43,191 nucleotides of DNA from Alphaproteobacteria bacterium (GCA_002401695.1 NVTV01000011.1:1-43191), one strand, 5' to 3'; numbered from the stretch's first letter, positions 15,222-23,720 are shown. The notes: generated from the sequence alone by a model not told the origin. Made by a program: numbers and translations.

Positions 15222-15886
15222 GCATGGAACCAGTGGAATATCTTTGTGGCAAGAATGGCGCCGATAACCTGAAGTATTATGAATACAGGGACATCTTCCG
15301 GTCTGATGCCTGCAAAGGTATCACTCAGCGCACGGGCAAGTGTTACAGCAGGGTTTGCAAATGAAGTGGATGAGGTAAACCAGTATCCGGCCATAATAAT
15401 CATGGCAACGGCATAAGGTACAGCCTCGGGTTTTTCTCGATTACACATCAAAATTGTCAGAAGCAGCGCAAAAGAAGCAATCAGCTCCCCCGTCCAAATA
15501 CCAACGCCAGTTCGTGCGTGCGTTGATTCCATAATCAGGGGTAAATCAAACATGATATGCGCAAGCATTGCACCCATTATCCCGCCTGCGCATTGAGCTA
15601 TAATATAGAACAGAAAATCCTTCCATGATAATTCACGCTGTAAAGCAAAAGATAGGCTGACTACAGGGTTGAAATGCGCACCGGATATTGTGCCAAATAT
15701 CAATATAATCACAATCAGCATCGCGCCTGTTGCCATGGTATTGGCCAGCAATACAATGCCCATATTACCGTTTGCGAGTTGCTCCCCCATGATGCCAGAG
15801 CCAATTACGGCAGCAACCAGAAATGCCGTACCGATCATTTCGGCGACAAGGCGTCTTGATAAGGTAAATTCTTTAAGCGTTCCCAT
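15218..15886 (-). CDS. MIP family aquaglyceroporin of ars operons (AqpS-like)
   Basis: The 222-residue channel has six membrane helices and the two half-helix motifs, NPV at 73-75 (GAHFNPVVSLSF) and NPA at 178-180 (FANPAVTLARALSDTFAGI). The second motif with its downstream SDTFAGI is characteristic of the AqpS-type channels found in arsenic operons. In Sinorhizobium meliloti AqpS lets arsenite made by ArsC flow out of the cell in place of an ArsB pump. Here it overlaps arsC by 14 bases and no arsB or acr3 is seen, so the same downhill arsenite exit is inferred. General water/glycerol transport is the alternative. Confidence 0.85.
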   Translation of the reverse strand: MGTLKEFTLSRRLVAEMIGTAFLVAAVIGSGIMGEQLANGNMGIVLLANTMATGAMLIVIILIFGTISGAHFNPVVSLSFALQRELSWKDFLFYIIAQCAGGIMGAMLAHIMFDLPLIMESTHARTGVGIWTGELIASFALLLTILMCNREKPEAVPYAVAMIIMAGYWFTSSTSFANPAVTLARALSDTFAGIRPEDVPVFIILQVIGAILATKIFHWFHA

Positions 15887-16295
15887 TTATTAACCCCTCT
15901 ATGCGGTCTTTAAGCATTAAGAATGCTTGCTCAAAAGCGGTGTTAATATCTTGTGCGCTTCCAGAAGCTTTTGCGGGGTCTGGTGTGCTCCAATGTAACT
16001 TCTGGGGTGTGTGTGGAAATACAGGACAACTCTCCCCTACTGCTTGATCACAAACCGTTATAATCATATTTAAATCTGTATCTGTAAAATCGTTCCATGA
16101 CTGGCTGCGGGGCTGATCATAGGGGATACCGTGCCGATCAAGCGTTTCCAAGGCCTTGGGATGAACCGTACCTGTTGGAAAACTACCCGCGCTGACCGCT
16201 TCATAATGTCCTGCGCCAAGGTGGTTAATCAAGGCCTCCGCCATGATCGAGCGACAAGAATTTCCCGTACATAAAACAAGTATCTGTTTAGCCAA
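15873..16295 (-). CDS. arsC: Arsenate reductase, low-molecular-weight phosphatase type
   Basis: The protein has the P-loop CTGNSCRS (Cys9 to Arg15 from the TTG at 16295) of the low-molecular-weight tyrosine phosphatase/thioredoxin-type arsenate reductases. [23 protein letters not shown] follows, with a later [14 protein letters not shown] providing the redox Cys. It reduces arsenate to arsenite in the cytosol. The start is uncertain. TTG at 16295 has GGTGGGA just upstream and barely touches the pstB stop. An ATG at 16340 would overlap pstB by 53 bases and lacks a ribosome site. It lies between pstB and aqpS-like genes in one transcription unit. Confidence 0.88.
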   Translation of the reverse strand: MAKQILVLCTGNSCRSIMAEALINHLGAGHYEAVSAGSFPTGTVHPKALETLDRHGIPYDQPRSQSWNDFTDTDLNMIITVCDQAVGESCPVFPHTPQKLHWSTPDPAKASGSAQDINTAFEQAFLMLKDRIEGLINGNA

Positions 16296-17100
16296 ATTTC
16301 CCACCAATATAATCCTTGGTTTTCTGATGCTCCGGATCATTAAAGATTTTACTCGTATCTCCAGATTCTATGATTTTTCCAAGATGGAAAAAGGCAGTAT
16401 AGTCTGAGACGCGTTCTGCTTGCTGCATAGAATGGGTGATAATAACGATTGTATATTGCTGTTCCAATTCGGCGATTAATTCCTCAATACGTGCGGTGGC
16501 AATAGGATCAAGCGCAGAGCATGGCTCGTCCATCAATACGACTTCTGGCTCTGTTGCGATGGCGCGTGCAATACAAAGGCGCTGTTGCTGACCGCCCGAT
16601 AGAGACGTTCCCGGTGATGACAAACGATCAGACACTTCATCCCATAGGCCAACACGCTTTAGGCTTTTCATAACCAATTCTTCAAGCTCATCTTTACTGG
16701 AGGTTAGCTTATGAATTTTGGGGCCATAAGCTACATTCTCGAAAATTGATTTTGGGAACGGGTTTGGCTTTTGAAAGACCATGCCGACTTTCTGGCGCAA
16801 CAAAATTGTATCAACATTATCTTTGTAGATATTAAACCCATCAAGCCTGACTTTACCCGTAATACGGCATCCATCAACATAATCATTCATGCGGTTAAGA
16901 CAGCGCATAAAGGTAGATTTACCACACCCTGATGGACCGATAAGTGCAGTCACGCGGTTTTTATAGATATCCAGATTTACATCAAACAAGGCTTGCTTAT
17001 CATCATAAAAAACACTGAGATCTCGTGTTTTCATACGGATATCCAGAGGTTGGTTATTCTCCATATTGCTGCTTTCTATCGCTGTTTGTTTTGCACTCAT
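16288..17100 (-). CDS. pstB: Phosphate ABC transporter ATP-binding protein PstB
   Basis: The 270-residue ATPase has Walker [10 protein letters not shown], the Q-loop in [15 protein letters not shown], the signature [16 protein letters not shown], Walker [14 protein letters not shown] and the H-loop in [23 protein letters not shown] and the CSALDP ending are diagnostic of PstB. It powers high-affinity phosphate import with PstA and PstC at the inner membrane. The gene begins seven bases after the pstA stop. Its end is followed at once by arsC, with no phoU seen in the cluster, which fits a second, arsenic-linked Pst system rather than the main Pho regulon copy. Confidence 0.96.
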   Translation of the reverse strand: MSAKQTAIESSNMENNQPLDIRMKTRDLSVFYDDKQALFDVNLDIYKNRVTALIGPSGCGKSTFMRCLNRMNDYVDGCRITGKVRLDGFNIYKDNVDTILLRQKVGMVFQKPNPFPKSIFENVAYGPKIHKLTSSKDELEELVMKSLKRVGLWDEVSDRLSSPGTSLSGGQQQRLCIARAIATEPEVVLMDEPCSALDPIATARIEELIAELEQQYTIVIITHSMQQAERVSDYTAFFHLGKIIESGDTSKIFNDPEHQKTKDYIGGKFG

Positions 17101-17107
17101 ATTTCAT

Positions 17108-18424
17108 TCACCATTTTATTTCAAAACGTTTACGGACATAAACCGCACACAGATTAATCAAGATCATAAAGCCCAACAAAACCATAATGGCAGCCGCGGT
17201 TTTTTCAACAAAGCCAAGCTCCGGATTGTTTGTCCATAAGAAGACCTGAATTGGCAATGTTGTTGCCGGATCTGTAATGGTTTGTGGGGCATCTGCAATA
17301 AAGGCCACCATGCCAATCATCAACAAGGGCGCAGTCTCACCAAAGGCGCGTGCGATGCCAAGGATGACGCCGGTCATAACACCGGGCAAAGCATAAATCA
17401 GAGTATGATGGAAAACCACTTGTGTTGGTGTCGCCCCCAAAGCCGCCGCCGCATCTCGAATAGATTGAGGAACGGAATGTAGAGCATTACGCGTTGATAT
17501 AACAATCACAGGTAGAATTAAAAGGGCGAGAACCAACCCGCCAACAAGTGAGGAAGAGCGCGGCATGCCAAAGAAGTTCAAATAAATAGACAGGCCCAAA
17601 AGCCCGAATATAATAGATGGAACGGCGGCAAGGTTATTGATATTAATCTCGATAATGCTAGTGACCCAATTGCGCGGTGCGAATTCTTCCAGATATATTG
17701 CTGTTGCCACCCCTAAAGGAAAGGCAAGTAATACACAAACCAGTATGGTAAAAAACGAACCAATTGTGCTGGCCAAAATTCCGGCTTGTTCGGCTTCTCT
17801 TGAATCACCATTTTTGAAAAAAGGCATATTGAATTTGAGGCGCGTGCGCTGTGATTGCGCGAGGGTTGTAACCCATTTAGCCTGATCGCCGTTTATTTTC
17901 CCTATCCTTTTGCTTTCCTCAAGCAAACGTTGCTTATAGAAGATGCTAGTTGCGCTTGCCGCCGGCAGCCATAAATCTATTTTGGTGCCAATTAAGTCTG
18001 GTTTCTGCTTAATCAGTGATTTGAGTTCATATGGTGCATTACGACTAATCAACATAAAAAGAGATCGTTTTTCTTTGCGTGTTTCAACATCTTGAAAAAG
18101 ATCTAACAATGCGTTTTGTACGATTTTTCGGTATGCACCCTTTTCCACCAACTCCGTTTGAAAGGTAATAGGTAACTTAATTTGCGTTCCGGTAAAGGCA
18201 GAATAGCCACTGGAAACAATATTACAAACAAGACTGACCAGAAACAAAAAGGCAATCAGGATAGAAATTAAACCCGCATTTCGAAAACGTCGTTCTGCCG
18301 CTTTGCGTTTTTTCAGCCACGTATGCTTGGGTTTTTTACTGTAGGATTTATAGATGAACGGGCTTTTCTTTTTCTTAATCCGTTGCACCGTGATCCGCGT
18401 ACGTCTTTCAAATAATTTAATCAT
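17108..18424 (-). CDS. pstA: Phosphate ABC transporter permease PstA
   Basis: The 438-residue permease has a basic cytosolic N-terminus, one early membrane helix at about 52-74, and a large periplasmic segment. Five helices then carry the ABC-permease domain. The coupling segment SIRDAAAALGATPTQVVFHHTLIYALPGVMTG has the typical EAA-like loop. The long N-terminal half is usual in alphaproteobacterial PstA and much longer than in E. coli. It forms the transmembrane pore with PstC. The start overlaps the pstC end by eight bases, supporting coupled expression. Confidence 0.93.
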   Translation of the reverse strand: MIKLFERRTRITVQRIKKKKSPFIYKSYSKKPKHTWLKKRKAAERRFRNAGLISILIAFLFLVSLVCNIVSSGYSAFTGTQIKLPITFQTELVEKGAYRKIVQNALLDLFQDVETRKEKRSLFMLISRNAPYELKSLIKQKPDLIGTKIDLWLPAASATSIFYKQRLLEESKRIGKINGDQAKWVTTLAQSQRTRLKFNMPFFKNGDSREAEQAGILASTIGSFFTILVCVLLAFPLGVATAIYLEEFAPRNWVTSIIEININNLAAVPSIIFGLLGLSIYLNFFGMPRSSSLVGGLVLALLILPVIVISTRNALHSVPQSIRDAAAALGATPTQVVFHHTLIYALPGVMTGVILGIARAFGETAPLLMIGMVAFIADAPQTITDPATTLPIQVFLWTNNPELGFVEKTAAAIMVLLGFMILINLCAVYVRKRFEIKW

Positions 18425-19328
18425 AGCGTTCCCGATATTTTTTCACGATAATTAAGGCCACAATATTTAAAATCAAAGTCATGATAAAAAGCGAGAACCC
18501 TAATGCAAAGGCGGCGCGGGTCTTATCGCTGTCAAATTCATGATCTCCGACCAGTAATGTCATAATTTGCACCGTCGCGGTGGTTACAGATTCCAGCGGA
18601 TTAATGGTTAGGTTTGCCGCCATACCTGCGGCCATAACCACAACCATTGTCTCACCCACCCCTCTGGATACGCCAAGCAAAAGTGCGCTGACAATGCCCG
18701 GAAGTGCGGCGGGTAGAATAACTTTTTTCACCGTCTCTGATTCAGTTGCACCAATAGCCAAAGACCCCATGCTTAAAGATTTTGGAACTGCGCTGATCAC
18801 ATCCTCAGAAATCGACATAACATAGGGCGTAATCATAATGCCCATCACTGTTCCTGCGGTTAAGGCACTTTCAGAGGCAATAGACAGCCCGATTGTTTCA
18901 CCAAATTCACGCAACATTGGCGCCATAGTAATAACCGCAAAATATCCGTAAACAACAGACGGTACACCTGCCAATATTTCCAAGACAGGCTTTGCCCATA
19001 ACCGAAATCGGGGGCTGGCATAAACAGAGAGGTATATTGCAGAGAATAATCCAAGCGGCGCCGCAACCGCCATTGCAATTAACGTGACCAAGAATGTACC
19101 AAGGAACACGGGCACTGCGCCAAACGTACCTGATCCACCGGCTTGATCCGGGCGTATTGCTGTCTGCGGGCTCCACTCTGTTCCGAAAAAGAAATTAAAC
19201 ACAGAAACATTCGAGAAAAACCGCATTGTCTCTGAAAAAACAGAAGCAACAACCATAACGGTTATCATCACGGATAACATGGTACAGCTTAATAAAGTAG
19301 CGCGAATTAATTTCTCGTATTTTGCCAT
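18417..19328 (-). CDS. pstC: Phosphate ABC transporter permease PstC
   Basis: The 303-residue protein has six membrane helices. An early EWSPQTAIRPDQAGGSGTFGAVPVFLGTF segment and the EAA-like loop LSMGSLAIGATESETVKKVILPAALPGIVSALLLG are both typical of PstC. It pairs with PstA to form the phosphate channel. The gene overlaps pstA and is separated from pstS by 122 bases holding a hairpin. It is shorter than many alphaproteobacterial PstC proteins, matching the compact E. coli type. Confidence 0.93.
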   Translation of the reverse strand: MAKYEKLIRATLLSCTMLSVMITVMVVASVFSETMRFFSNVSVFNFFFGTEWSPQTAIRPDQAGGSGTFGAVPVFLGTFLVTLIAMAVAAPLGLFSAIYLSVYASPRFRLWAKPVLEILAGVPSVVYGYFAVITMAPMLREFGETIGLSIASESALTAGTVMGIMITPYVMSISEDVISAVPKSLSMGSLAIGATESETVKKVILPAALPGIVSALLLGVSRGVGETMVVVMAAGMAANLTINPLESVTTATVQIMTLLVGDHEFDSDKTRAAFALGFSLFIMTLILNIVALIIVKKYRERYD

Positions 19329-19400
19329 TATATTCTTCCTTCCCCTTTAATGACGAGGAAATTGTAATATTTTTATTAATTAGTCTTATACACGAAAGTA

Positions 19401-19418
19401 GCCGTTTGTCTAAACGGC
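19401..19418 (-). promoter_or_regulatory. Hairpin between pstS and pstC
   Basis: GCCGTTT and AAACGGC form a perfect seven-base-pair stem around a four-base loop in the pstS-pstC gap, with further partial pairing outside. No T-run follows on the minus strand. Such a hairpin can protect the pstS message from decay so that the binding protein is made in excess over the membrane subunits. Confidence 0.5.
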
Positions 19419-19450
19419 CACTCTACATATTTTATCAATCTAATAAAGCT

Positions 19451-20473
19451 CTATTTCACAGCCAAAGCAGATGAACGATTTTGCATTGTAATAAGCTCAT
19501 CTGAAGGAAGCGGGATAAGCCCCTTTTCAGTTAAATATCCGAATTCACCGGCGGCTTCATCACTGACCAACTCGGTAATGAATTCCTGAAGACCTGATGT
19601 TTTTCCAACATGCCCATCCTTAACATACACATAGAGGGAACGGGATACACCGTATGACCCATCCGAGATATTCTCGAATGTTGGTTCAATACCTGCGATA
19701 TGGCTGCCCTGTACGATATCACCATTTTGATCGAGAAAACTGAACCCGAAAATTCCGAGAGCTTTTGAATTACTCTGAAGTTTTTGTACAATCAGATTAT
19801 CGTTTTCACCTGCTTCGATGTAACGTCCGTCTTCACGTAAGAGATGACAGGCTTGTTTGCGTGCCTTTTTATCGGTATACGCAGCTTTAAACTCCGGTAA
19901 ATTCTTACATGAGGGCTCCATAACCAGTTCAACAAACGCGTCGCGCGTTCCTGATGTTGTCGGCGGGCCATAAACTTCGATTTTTACATCCGGAAGCGAT
20001 GAATCAATGTCGCTCCATTTCTGATGCGGATTATTGACGAGCTTACCATTTACCGGAATTTGTTTGGCGAGCGCCAGAAAAAGAACTTTCTTTGAAAAAT
20101 CATACCGCGTTGCACCTTTGGCATTCGCAAGAACAATGCCATCAAACCCAATTTTGATTTCTGTTATATCTGTTACGCCGTTCTTGGCGCAAAGTTTTTT
20201 CTCGCTTGCCTTGATTGCACGTGATGCATTTGCAAGATCAGGGGATGCATCCTCAAGGCCAGCGCAAAACAGCTTGAACCCACCACCTGTTCCCGTTGAT
20301 TCAACAATTGGCGTTTTAAAATCTGTATTATTACCAAAAGCTTCTGCAACAACTGTCACAAAAGGATAAACGGTTGATGATCCCACGATCTGTATTTGTT
20401 TTCCCGCGGCAAATGCTTGCGTAGGAAGTGTAAACGCAGCACATGCTACGAATAGTGATAGAGCTTTCTTCAT
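19451..20473 (-). CDS. pstS: Periplasmic phosphate-binding protein PstS
   Basis: The ATG at 20473 is chosen because TGGAG lies upstream and the sequence opens with a clean signal peptide (MKKALSLFVACAAFTLPTQA, cleavage near AFA/AGK); an ATG four codons earlier is less likely. The mature protein starts IQIVGSSTVYPF, then VESTGTGGGFKLFCAG, the phosphate-ligating segments of PstS. YGPPTTSGTRDAFVEL is the third ligand loop. It captures phosphate in the periplasm and delivers it to PstCA. It stands between the arsR terminator and pstC and has its own -10-like promoter element. Confidence 0.94.
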   Translation of the reverse strand: MKKALSLFVACAAFTLPTQAFAAGKQIQIVGSSTVYPFVTVVAEAFGNNTDFKTPIVESTGTGGGFKLFCAGLEDASPDLANASRAIKASEKKLCAKNGVTDITEIKIGFDGIVLANAKGATRYDFSKKVLFLALAKQIPVNGKLVNNPHQKWSDIDSSLPDVKIEVYGPPTTSGTRDAFVELVMEPSCKNLPEFKAAYTDKKARKQACHLLREDGRYIEAGENDNLIVQKLQSNSKALGIFGFSFLDQNGDIVQGSHIAGIEPTFENISDGSYGVSRSLYVYVKDGHVGKTSGLQEFITELVSDEAAGEFGYLTEKGLIPLPSDELITMQNRSSALAVK

Positions 20474-20502
20474 AATATTCTCCATTGGTTAATGTGTATA
20501 GG

Positions 20503-20508
20503 ATTATA
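20503..20508 (-). promoter_or_regulatory. Candidate -10 element for pstS
   Basis: On the minus strand TATAAT lies 30 bases before the pstS start codon. The matching -35 would fall in the T-run of the upstream terminator and is weak, suggesting an activator-dependent promoter. No clear pair of Pho-box repeats was recognised, though the region 20575-20620 has repeated CCTGAT-like words. Confidence 0.4.
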
Positions 20509-20524
20509 AAAAGTGTATCGGGTA

Positions 20525-20549
20525 TAAAAAAAGCAGTTTAATAACTGCT
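20525..20549 (-). terminator. Intrinsic terminator between arsR and pstS
   Basis: Read on the minus strand, AGCAGTT and AACTGCT form a seven-base-pair stem with a four-base loop, followed by seven Ts. It lies about 100 bases after the arsR stop and 50 bases before pstS. It should end most arsR transcripts or act as an attenuator for read-through into pst. Confidence 0.75.
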
Positions 20550-20574
20550 GGAATCGTTTTGTAGGTCTAGACAG

Positions 20575-20598
20575 GATCAGGGCGGCCCTTTCCTGATC
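20575..20598. promoter_or_regulatory. Inverted repeat downstream of arsR
   Basis: GATCAGG and CCTGATC are perfect seven-base arms around a ten-base GC-rich spacer, between the arsR stop and the terminator. A third CCTGAT copy lies near 20608. It could be an RNA hairpin at the arsR 3' end or a protein-binding site for pstS control. No T-run follows either arm. Confidence 0.4.
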
Positions 20599-20645
20599 GA
20601 CAGATGACCTGATTATCGAACAAAGCTTGGCAAGCAAACCCTTTA

Positions 20646-21011
20646 TCATTCTTCACCGCACTTAGATAAATTTAACAGCTCAATCAATGTGCAATTCCGG
20701 CTTTTGCTGTCTCTTATATTTGCAACATCCGTACTACAGCAATCCTCGATCATAAATCGCAGCAAATCCTGAAACGCTTTGAAATTCACCGTATAGATAA
20801 TAGAGCGCCCCTCTCTGCGCGCTATAATTAACCCTGAACGGCTCATATGTGACAGATGAAAGGAAAGTGTATTATGTGGTACATCCAGTCGGTCACTTAA
20901 AACACCTGCTGGTGCGCCATCGGTGCCAAACTCCATCAACAACCGAAACGCCTTAAGGCGGGTTTCTTGCGCTAAAGCCCCAAAGGCAATAATTGCTTTT
21001 TGTATCTCCAT
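20646..21011 (-). CDS. arsR: ArsR/SmtB family arsenite-responsive repressor
   Basis: The 121-residue winged-helix protein has LAQETRLKAFRLLM at the start and the recognition region LDVPHNTLSFHLSHMSRSGLIIARREGRSIIYTVN, standard for ArsR repressors. Vicinal Cys91-Cys92 after the dimerisation helix, with Cys107 and Cys118 further on, recall the Acidithiobacillus-type ArsR, where a Cys pair plus a nearby Cys bind arsenite. The usual alpha-3 CVC site is absent. It would release DNA on binding As(III) and induce the cluster. A strong promoter lies directly upstream (21021-21048). Confidence 0.9.
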   Translation of the reverse strand: MEIQKAIIAFGALAQETRLKAFRLLMEFGTDGAPAGVLSDRLDVPHNTLSFHLSHMSRSGLIIARREGRSIIYTVNFKAFQDLLRFMIEDCCSTDVANIRDSKSRNCTLIELLNLSKCGEE

Positions 21012-21020
21012 AATTCCAAA

Positions 21021-21048
21021 TTTATAGACATATGAGCTTCAGAGTCAA
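21021..21048 (-). promoter_or_regulatory. Sigma-70-type promoter of arsR
   Basis: On the minus strand TTGACT (-35, 21048-21043) and TATAAA (-10, 21026-21021) are separated by 16 bases. The start codon follows the -10 by only nine bases, so the message would be leaderless or nearly so. No separate operator palindrome was recognised. Confidence 0.7.
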
Positions 21049-21112
21049 TAATTTTTTGTATTCGGTATGTACAATTTTTTGCTTTAAAGAGGTTCGCAAT
21101 ACAAGCTGAATT

Positions 21113-21292
21113 ATGAAAAACTCTTCCCTGTCGCAAGATTTTGACCTTTTCCACTGCATCTACGAAAAAGGGCTGGACGAGGCTCTGGAAGATGGAGCTA
21201 TAGGCAACTTAACTCTGCATGGTAAATGCTATGTTATTAGAAGTCTTGCTGCCGCTTTACGCGATAAAATCCATCAGAAAACACGACTGTGA
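21113..21292 (+). CDS. Hypothetical small protein, 59 aa
   Basis: A 59-residue frame divergent from arsR. It contains helices around LFHCIYEKGLDEALEDG and YVIRSLAAALRDKI. The ribosome site is weak. It lies directly before a recombinase relic and may itself be a fragment of mobile DNA. The family is not recognised. Confidence 0.35.
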   Translation: MKNSSLSQDFDLFHCIYEKGLDEALEDGAIGNLTLHGKCYVIRSLAAALRDKIHQKTRL

Positions 21293-21470
21293 TTTCTGCT
21301 TATGAGCAAAAAATTGAAAAACTCGAAGAGTAAAAATTGTTTTAAAGGAAAAAATACAGAATTCTGGACGTCCGCTCGCAGACTTTTATGAAACTTTTCG
21401 AACCGCCAAAACTGCGCTTCCACTAACGGTTTTACAGCATCTTAAGGGTGGTGAGTATGAAATGGTGCGC
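21291..21470 (+). pseudogene. Decayed C-terminus of a large serine recombinase
   Basis: Translation gives SAYEQKIEKLEE, then two stops and a frame change, then EKIQNSGRPLADFYETFRTA joined to KTALPLTVLQHLKGGEYEM. From memory of large serine recombinases of alphaproteobacteria, these proteins end with a KIxNxGRP...FxETFRTA stretch. After about 60 more residues comes a second FRTA-(K/Q)-x-SLPFK ending. The middle is missing here, as if a deletion joined the two FRTA words. The relic runs into the tRNA fragment, the usual overlap of an integrase 3' end with its target tRNA. It is not functional. Confidence 0.55.
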
Positions 21471-21498
21471 CCTACAGGAATCGAACCTGTAACCCCCT
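21463..21498 (-). tRNA. Truncated tRNA 3' end (T-arm, acceptor strand, CCA), probable att site
   Basis: On the minus strand the T-stem ACAGG, loop TTCGATT and CCTGT is followed by AGGGCGC, discriminator A and encoded CCA. A full tRNA would begin GCGCCCT some 50 bases further right on this strand, but that sequence is absent, and instead the DNA runs into a recombinase fragment. So only the 3' portion remains. This is the signature of an attachment site left by integration into a tRNA gene. The isotype cannot be assigned because the anticodon is missing. Confidence 0.7.
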
Positions 21499-21979
21499 GC
21501 TTCATCCTGCTATGGCATCAAGGTTTCATAAGTGCGTGAAAGATTTAGCGAGTGTATTAAATCAGGATGGTGCGCGTAGCGAGGCATCCGAGCATTTGAG
21601 AGGGCTAGTCGATAAAATCGTACTCACGCCCAAAGCAGATGAAGATGGCCTAACGATTGATTTGTACGGTGATCTTGCTGGAATTTTGAATATGTCTACA
21701 GGAGACAAAAATATGAATCTAATTGAACGGCTTGCGCTATCACCAGTGAATGATAATAGTCCTCAAGCCTTCCAACAAGATAGTAATGGTAGCGGGGGCT
21801 GGTTGCCAACGCTATCTAAATTACTGATTAACGCGATTGATATAACTTCTACGCAACGCCCACTACCCGATATTACCAGCGCGTTACTATCAAAAAGCCC
21901 TAATGAGGGAGTTCCCGCCTTAATTTGCGCGGATTATACCTGTAGGCATCCCCTACTATCAAGGCGTAGGGGGCAATAA
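21497..21979 (+). pseudogene. C-terminal remnant of a second serine recombinase
   Basis: An open frame continuous with the tRNA junction reads LLHPAMASRFHKCVKDLASVL, then EASEHLRGLVDKIVLTPKADEDGLTIDLYGDLAGIL. This matches the C-terminal end of large serine recombinases (LHP..A..Y...V..L, then LR.LID.IVLTP and I.L.GDLA.IL). The catalytic N-terminus and zinc domain are missing, so it cannot recombine DNA. An ATG at 21512 allows a 155-residue product whose last 80 residues are unfamiliar. It ends one base before mobC starts. Confidence 0.65.
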
Positions 21980-22389
21980 TGGATAAAAAAGACAAAAACA
22001 CCTATCCGCCGCCTTTTTCTATGAGATTTACCAAAGAAGAGCGTAAATCTCTGGAACTTGCCGCCGCAGGTAGACCACTTGCTGCTTATATAAGGTGGTT
22101 GATCTTCAAAGAAGATATGCCTGACATGCCAAGAAAGCGAACGCGCGGCGAAACGGCAAGCCAAGATCACATACAACTGGCAAAGCTTTTGGGTGCATTG
22201 GGACAATCGCGCATTGCCAGTAATATCAATCAACTTGCCCGCGCTGCAAATTCAGGCTCGCTTCCTGTTAATGAGGAGATCACCGCATCCTTGAAAGAAT
22301 CCGTGTCCGCAATTCAGTGGATGCGAGAAACCTTGATCAAAGGTATGGGGATAAAACCCCAAGGTGAGGATAAGGGGGATGGCAAATGA
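21979..22389 (+). CDS. mobC: Relaxosome accessory protein MobC-like
   Basis: The 136-residue protein starts with a ribbon-helix-helix-like segment (FSMRFTKEERKSLELAAAGRPLAAYIRWLIF). The conserved MobC stretch GQSRIASNINQLARAANSGSLPV then occurs at about 75-97. MobC proteins bind oriT and help the relaxase open the DNA strands. It overlaps the relaxase gene by ATGA, the standard mobC-relaxase order. The oriT was not identified; it would be expected just upstream, where the recombinase remnant now lies, or elsewhere in the element. Confidence 0.85.
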   Translation: MDKKDKNTYPPPFSMRFTKEERKSLELAAAGRPLAAYIRWLIFKEDMPDMPRKRTRGETASQDHIQLAKLLGALGQSRIASNINQLARAANSGSLPVNEEITASLKESVSAIQWMRETLIKGMGIKPQGEDKGDGK

Positions 22390-23699
22390 TCCTCAAAGGA
22401 AGCCAGCGTGCAGGCGGTCGTCAAATGGCACTGCATCTCCTCAATGCTGATCAAAATGAACATGTAAATGTGCATGAGGTTAGCGGCTTTATGACTGATA
22501 ATGTATTGGGCGCATTGAATGAAGCCTACGCCCTATCCAAAGGCACAAAATGCAGGCAGTTCATGTATTCCCTTTCTCTCAGTCCTCCCGAGAATGAGAA
22601 GGTATCCATCCAGACATTTGAAGAAACTCTGGATCGTATAGAAAAGAAACTCAAACTTGAAGGGCAACCGCGCGTTATCGTATTTCACGAAAAAGAAGGC
22701 CGCCGCCATGCGCATTGTGTTTGGAGCCGCATTGATAGCGAAGAAATGAAGGCTATCAATATGAGCCATGACCATAGGAAGCTGAACGATATTTCCAAGT
22801 CTCTGTTTATTGAACATGGTTGGGAATTGCCAAATGGATTTAAAGACAAAAGCAAAAAAAACCCTCTCAACTACACCCGCGCCGAATGGCAACAAGCTGC
22901 GCGCATCGGGCGCAAGGCCAGTGATATTAAACGCGAACTGCAAGAAAGCTGGACGGTATCTGATAATCGTAAAGGCTTTGAGAATGCATTGCGCGAAAGC
23001 GGTTATTACCTCGCGCGAGGAGATCAACGCGGCTATGTCGCTGTAGATATTCATGGTGAGGTTTATTCCCTCTCCAAAAAGCTCAGTGTAAAAGCTAAAG
23101 AATTAGAAACTCGTCTCGGTAAAACTGAGACTTTGCCTTCTGTGCCTGAAACCAAAGACAAAATTAGTAATCAATTGTCCGGTCTCTTCACCCGCTATAG
23201 CGATGAACTTAAAGCCCAGAATACAAAAGAGATGAAACCCCTGCTCCGTAAAAAGCAGGAAATAACCATGCGCCATAGGGCTGTACGTGCGCAGCTTCAT
23301 ACTATCCAGCAAGAGCATTGGTATGCAGCCGAACTTAAACGTGCAGCGCGTATTCGCAGAGGCTTTAAAGGTCTATGGGATAAATTAAATGGGCGTTACT
23401 GGAAAACCCGTAAAACCAACGAACGCGAAACTTGGCAAGCCCATAAACGCGATCAGAAGCAACGTGAAGAGCTAACACATAAGCAATTAACTGAACGGCA
23501 AAATCTACAAGTTCAAATTAATCTTATGCGCCAAAATCAAGAAACAGAACGCACAGAATTAATCCGTGATTTAACGCATATAAAAACTCATGAGAAAAAG
23601 AAAACCCGCGTGAGTGAACGCAGTAAGTCACACAAGAAAGATCACCAAAACGATCTTGATTTTGGTGACCATGATATCGACTTTGAACCGGAACTTTAA
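22386..23699 (+). CDS. Relaxase/mobilization nuclease (PF03432-type)
   Basis: The 437-residue protein begins MILKGSQRAGGRQMALHLL, typical of plasmid and IME relaxases. The metal-binding motif HEKEGRRHAHCVWSRID at about 100-116 corresponds to the HxxxGRxHxH motif III. The catalytic Tyr of motif I is not obvious; Tyr48 or Tyr61 are candidates. The C-terminal half is a long Lys/Arg/Gln-rich helical region. It would nick oriT and pilot single-stranded DNA through a helper conjugation system. No conjugation (type IV secretion) genes are present, so the element is mobilizable, not self-transmissible. Confidence 0.85.
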   Translation: MILKGSQRAGGRQMALHLLNADQNEHVNVHEVSGFMTDNVLGALNEAYALSKGTKCRQFMYSLSLSPPENEKVSIQTFEETLDRIEKKLKLEGQPRVIVFHEKEGRRHAHCVWSRIDSEEMKAINMSHDHRKLNDISKSLFIEHGWELPNGFKDKSKKNPLNYTRAEWQQAARIGRKASDIKRELQESWTVSDNRKGFENALRESGYYLARGDQRGYVAVDIHGEVYSLSKKLSVKAKELETRLGKTETLPSVPETKDKISNQLSGLFTRYSDELKAQNTKEMKPLLRKKQEITMRHRAVRAQLHTIQQEHWYAAELKRAARIRRGFKGLWDKLNGRYWKTRKTNERETWQAHKRDQKQREELTHKQLTERQNLQVQINLMRQNQETERTELIRDLTHIKTHEKKKTRVSERSKSHKKDHQNDLDFGDHDIDFEPEL

Positions 23700-23720
23700 C
23701 AACATACTTTGGAGTAATTT

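Noticed and set aside
21465..21560. A complete tRNA gene at the arsR-distal border
   Set aside because: The T-arm and acceptor 3' strand are clear, but no matching 5' acceptor strand (GCGCCCT), D-arm or anticodon arm is found to the right, so only a 3' fragment is called.
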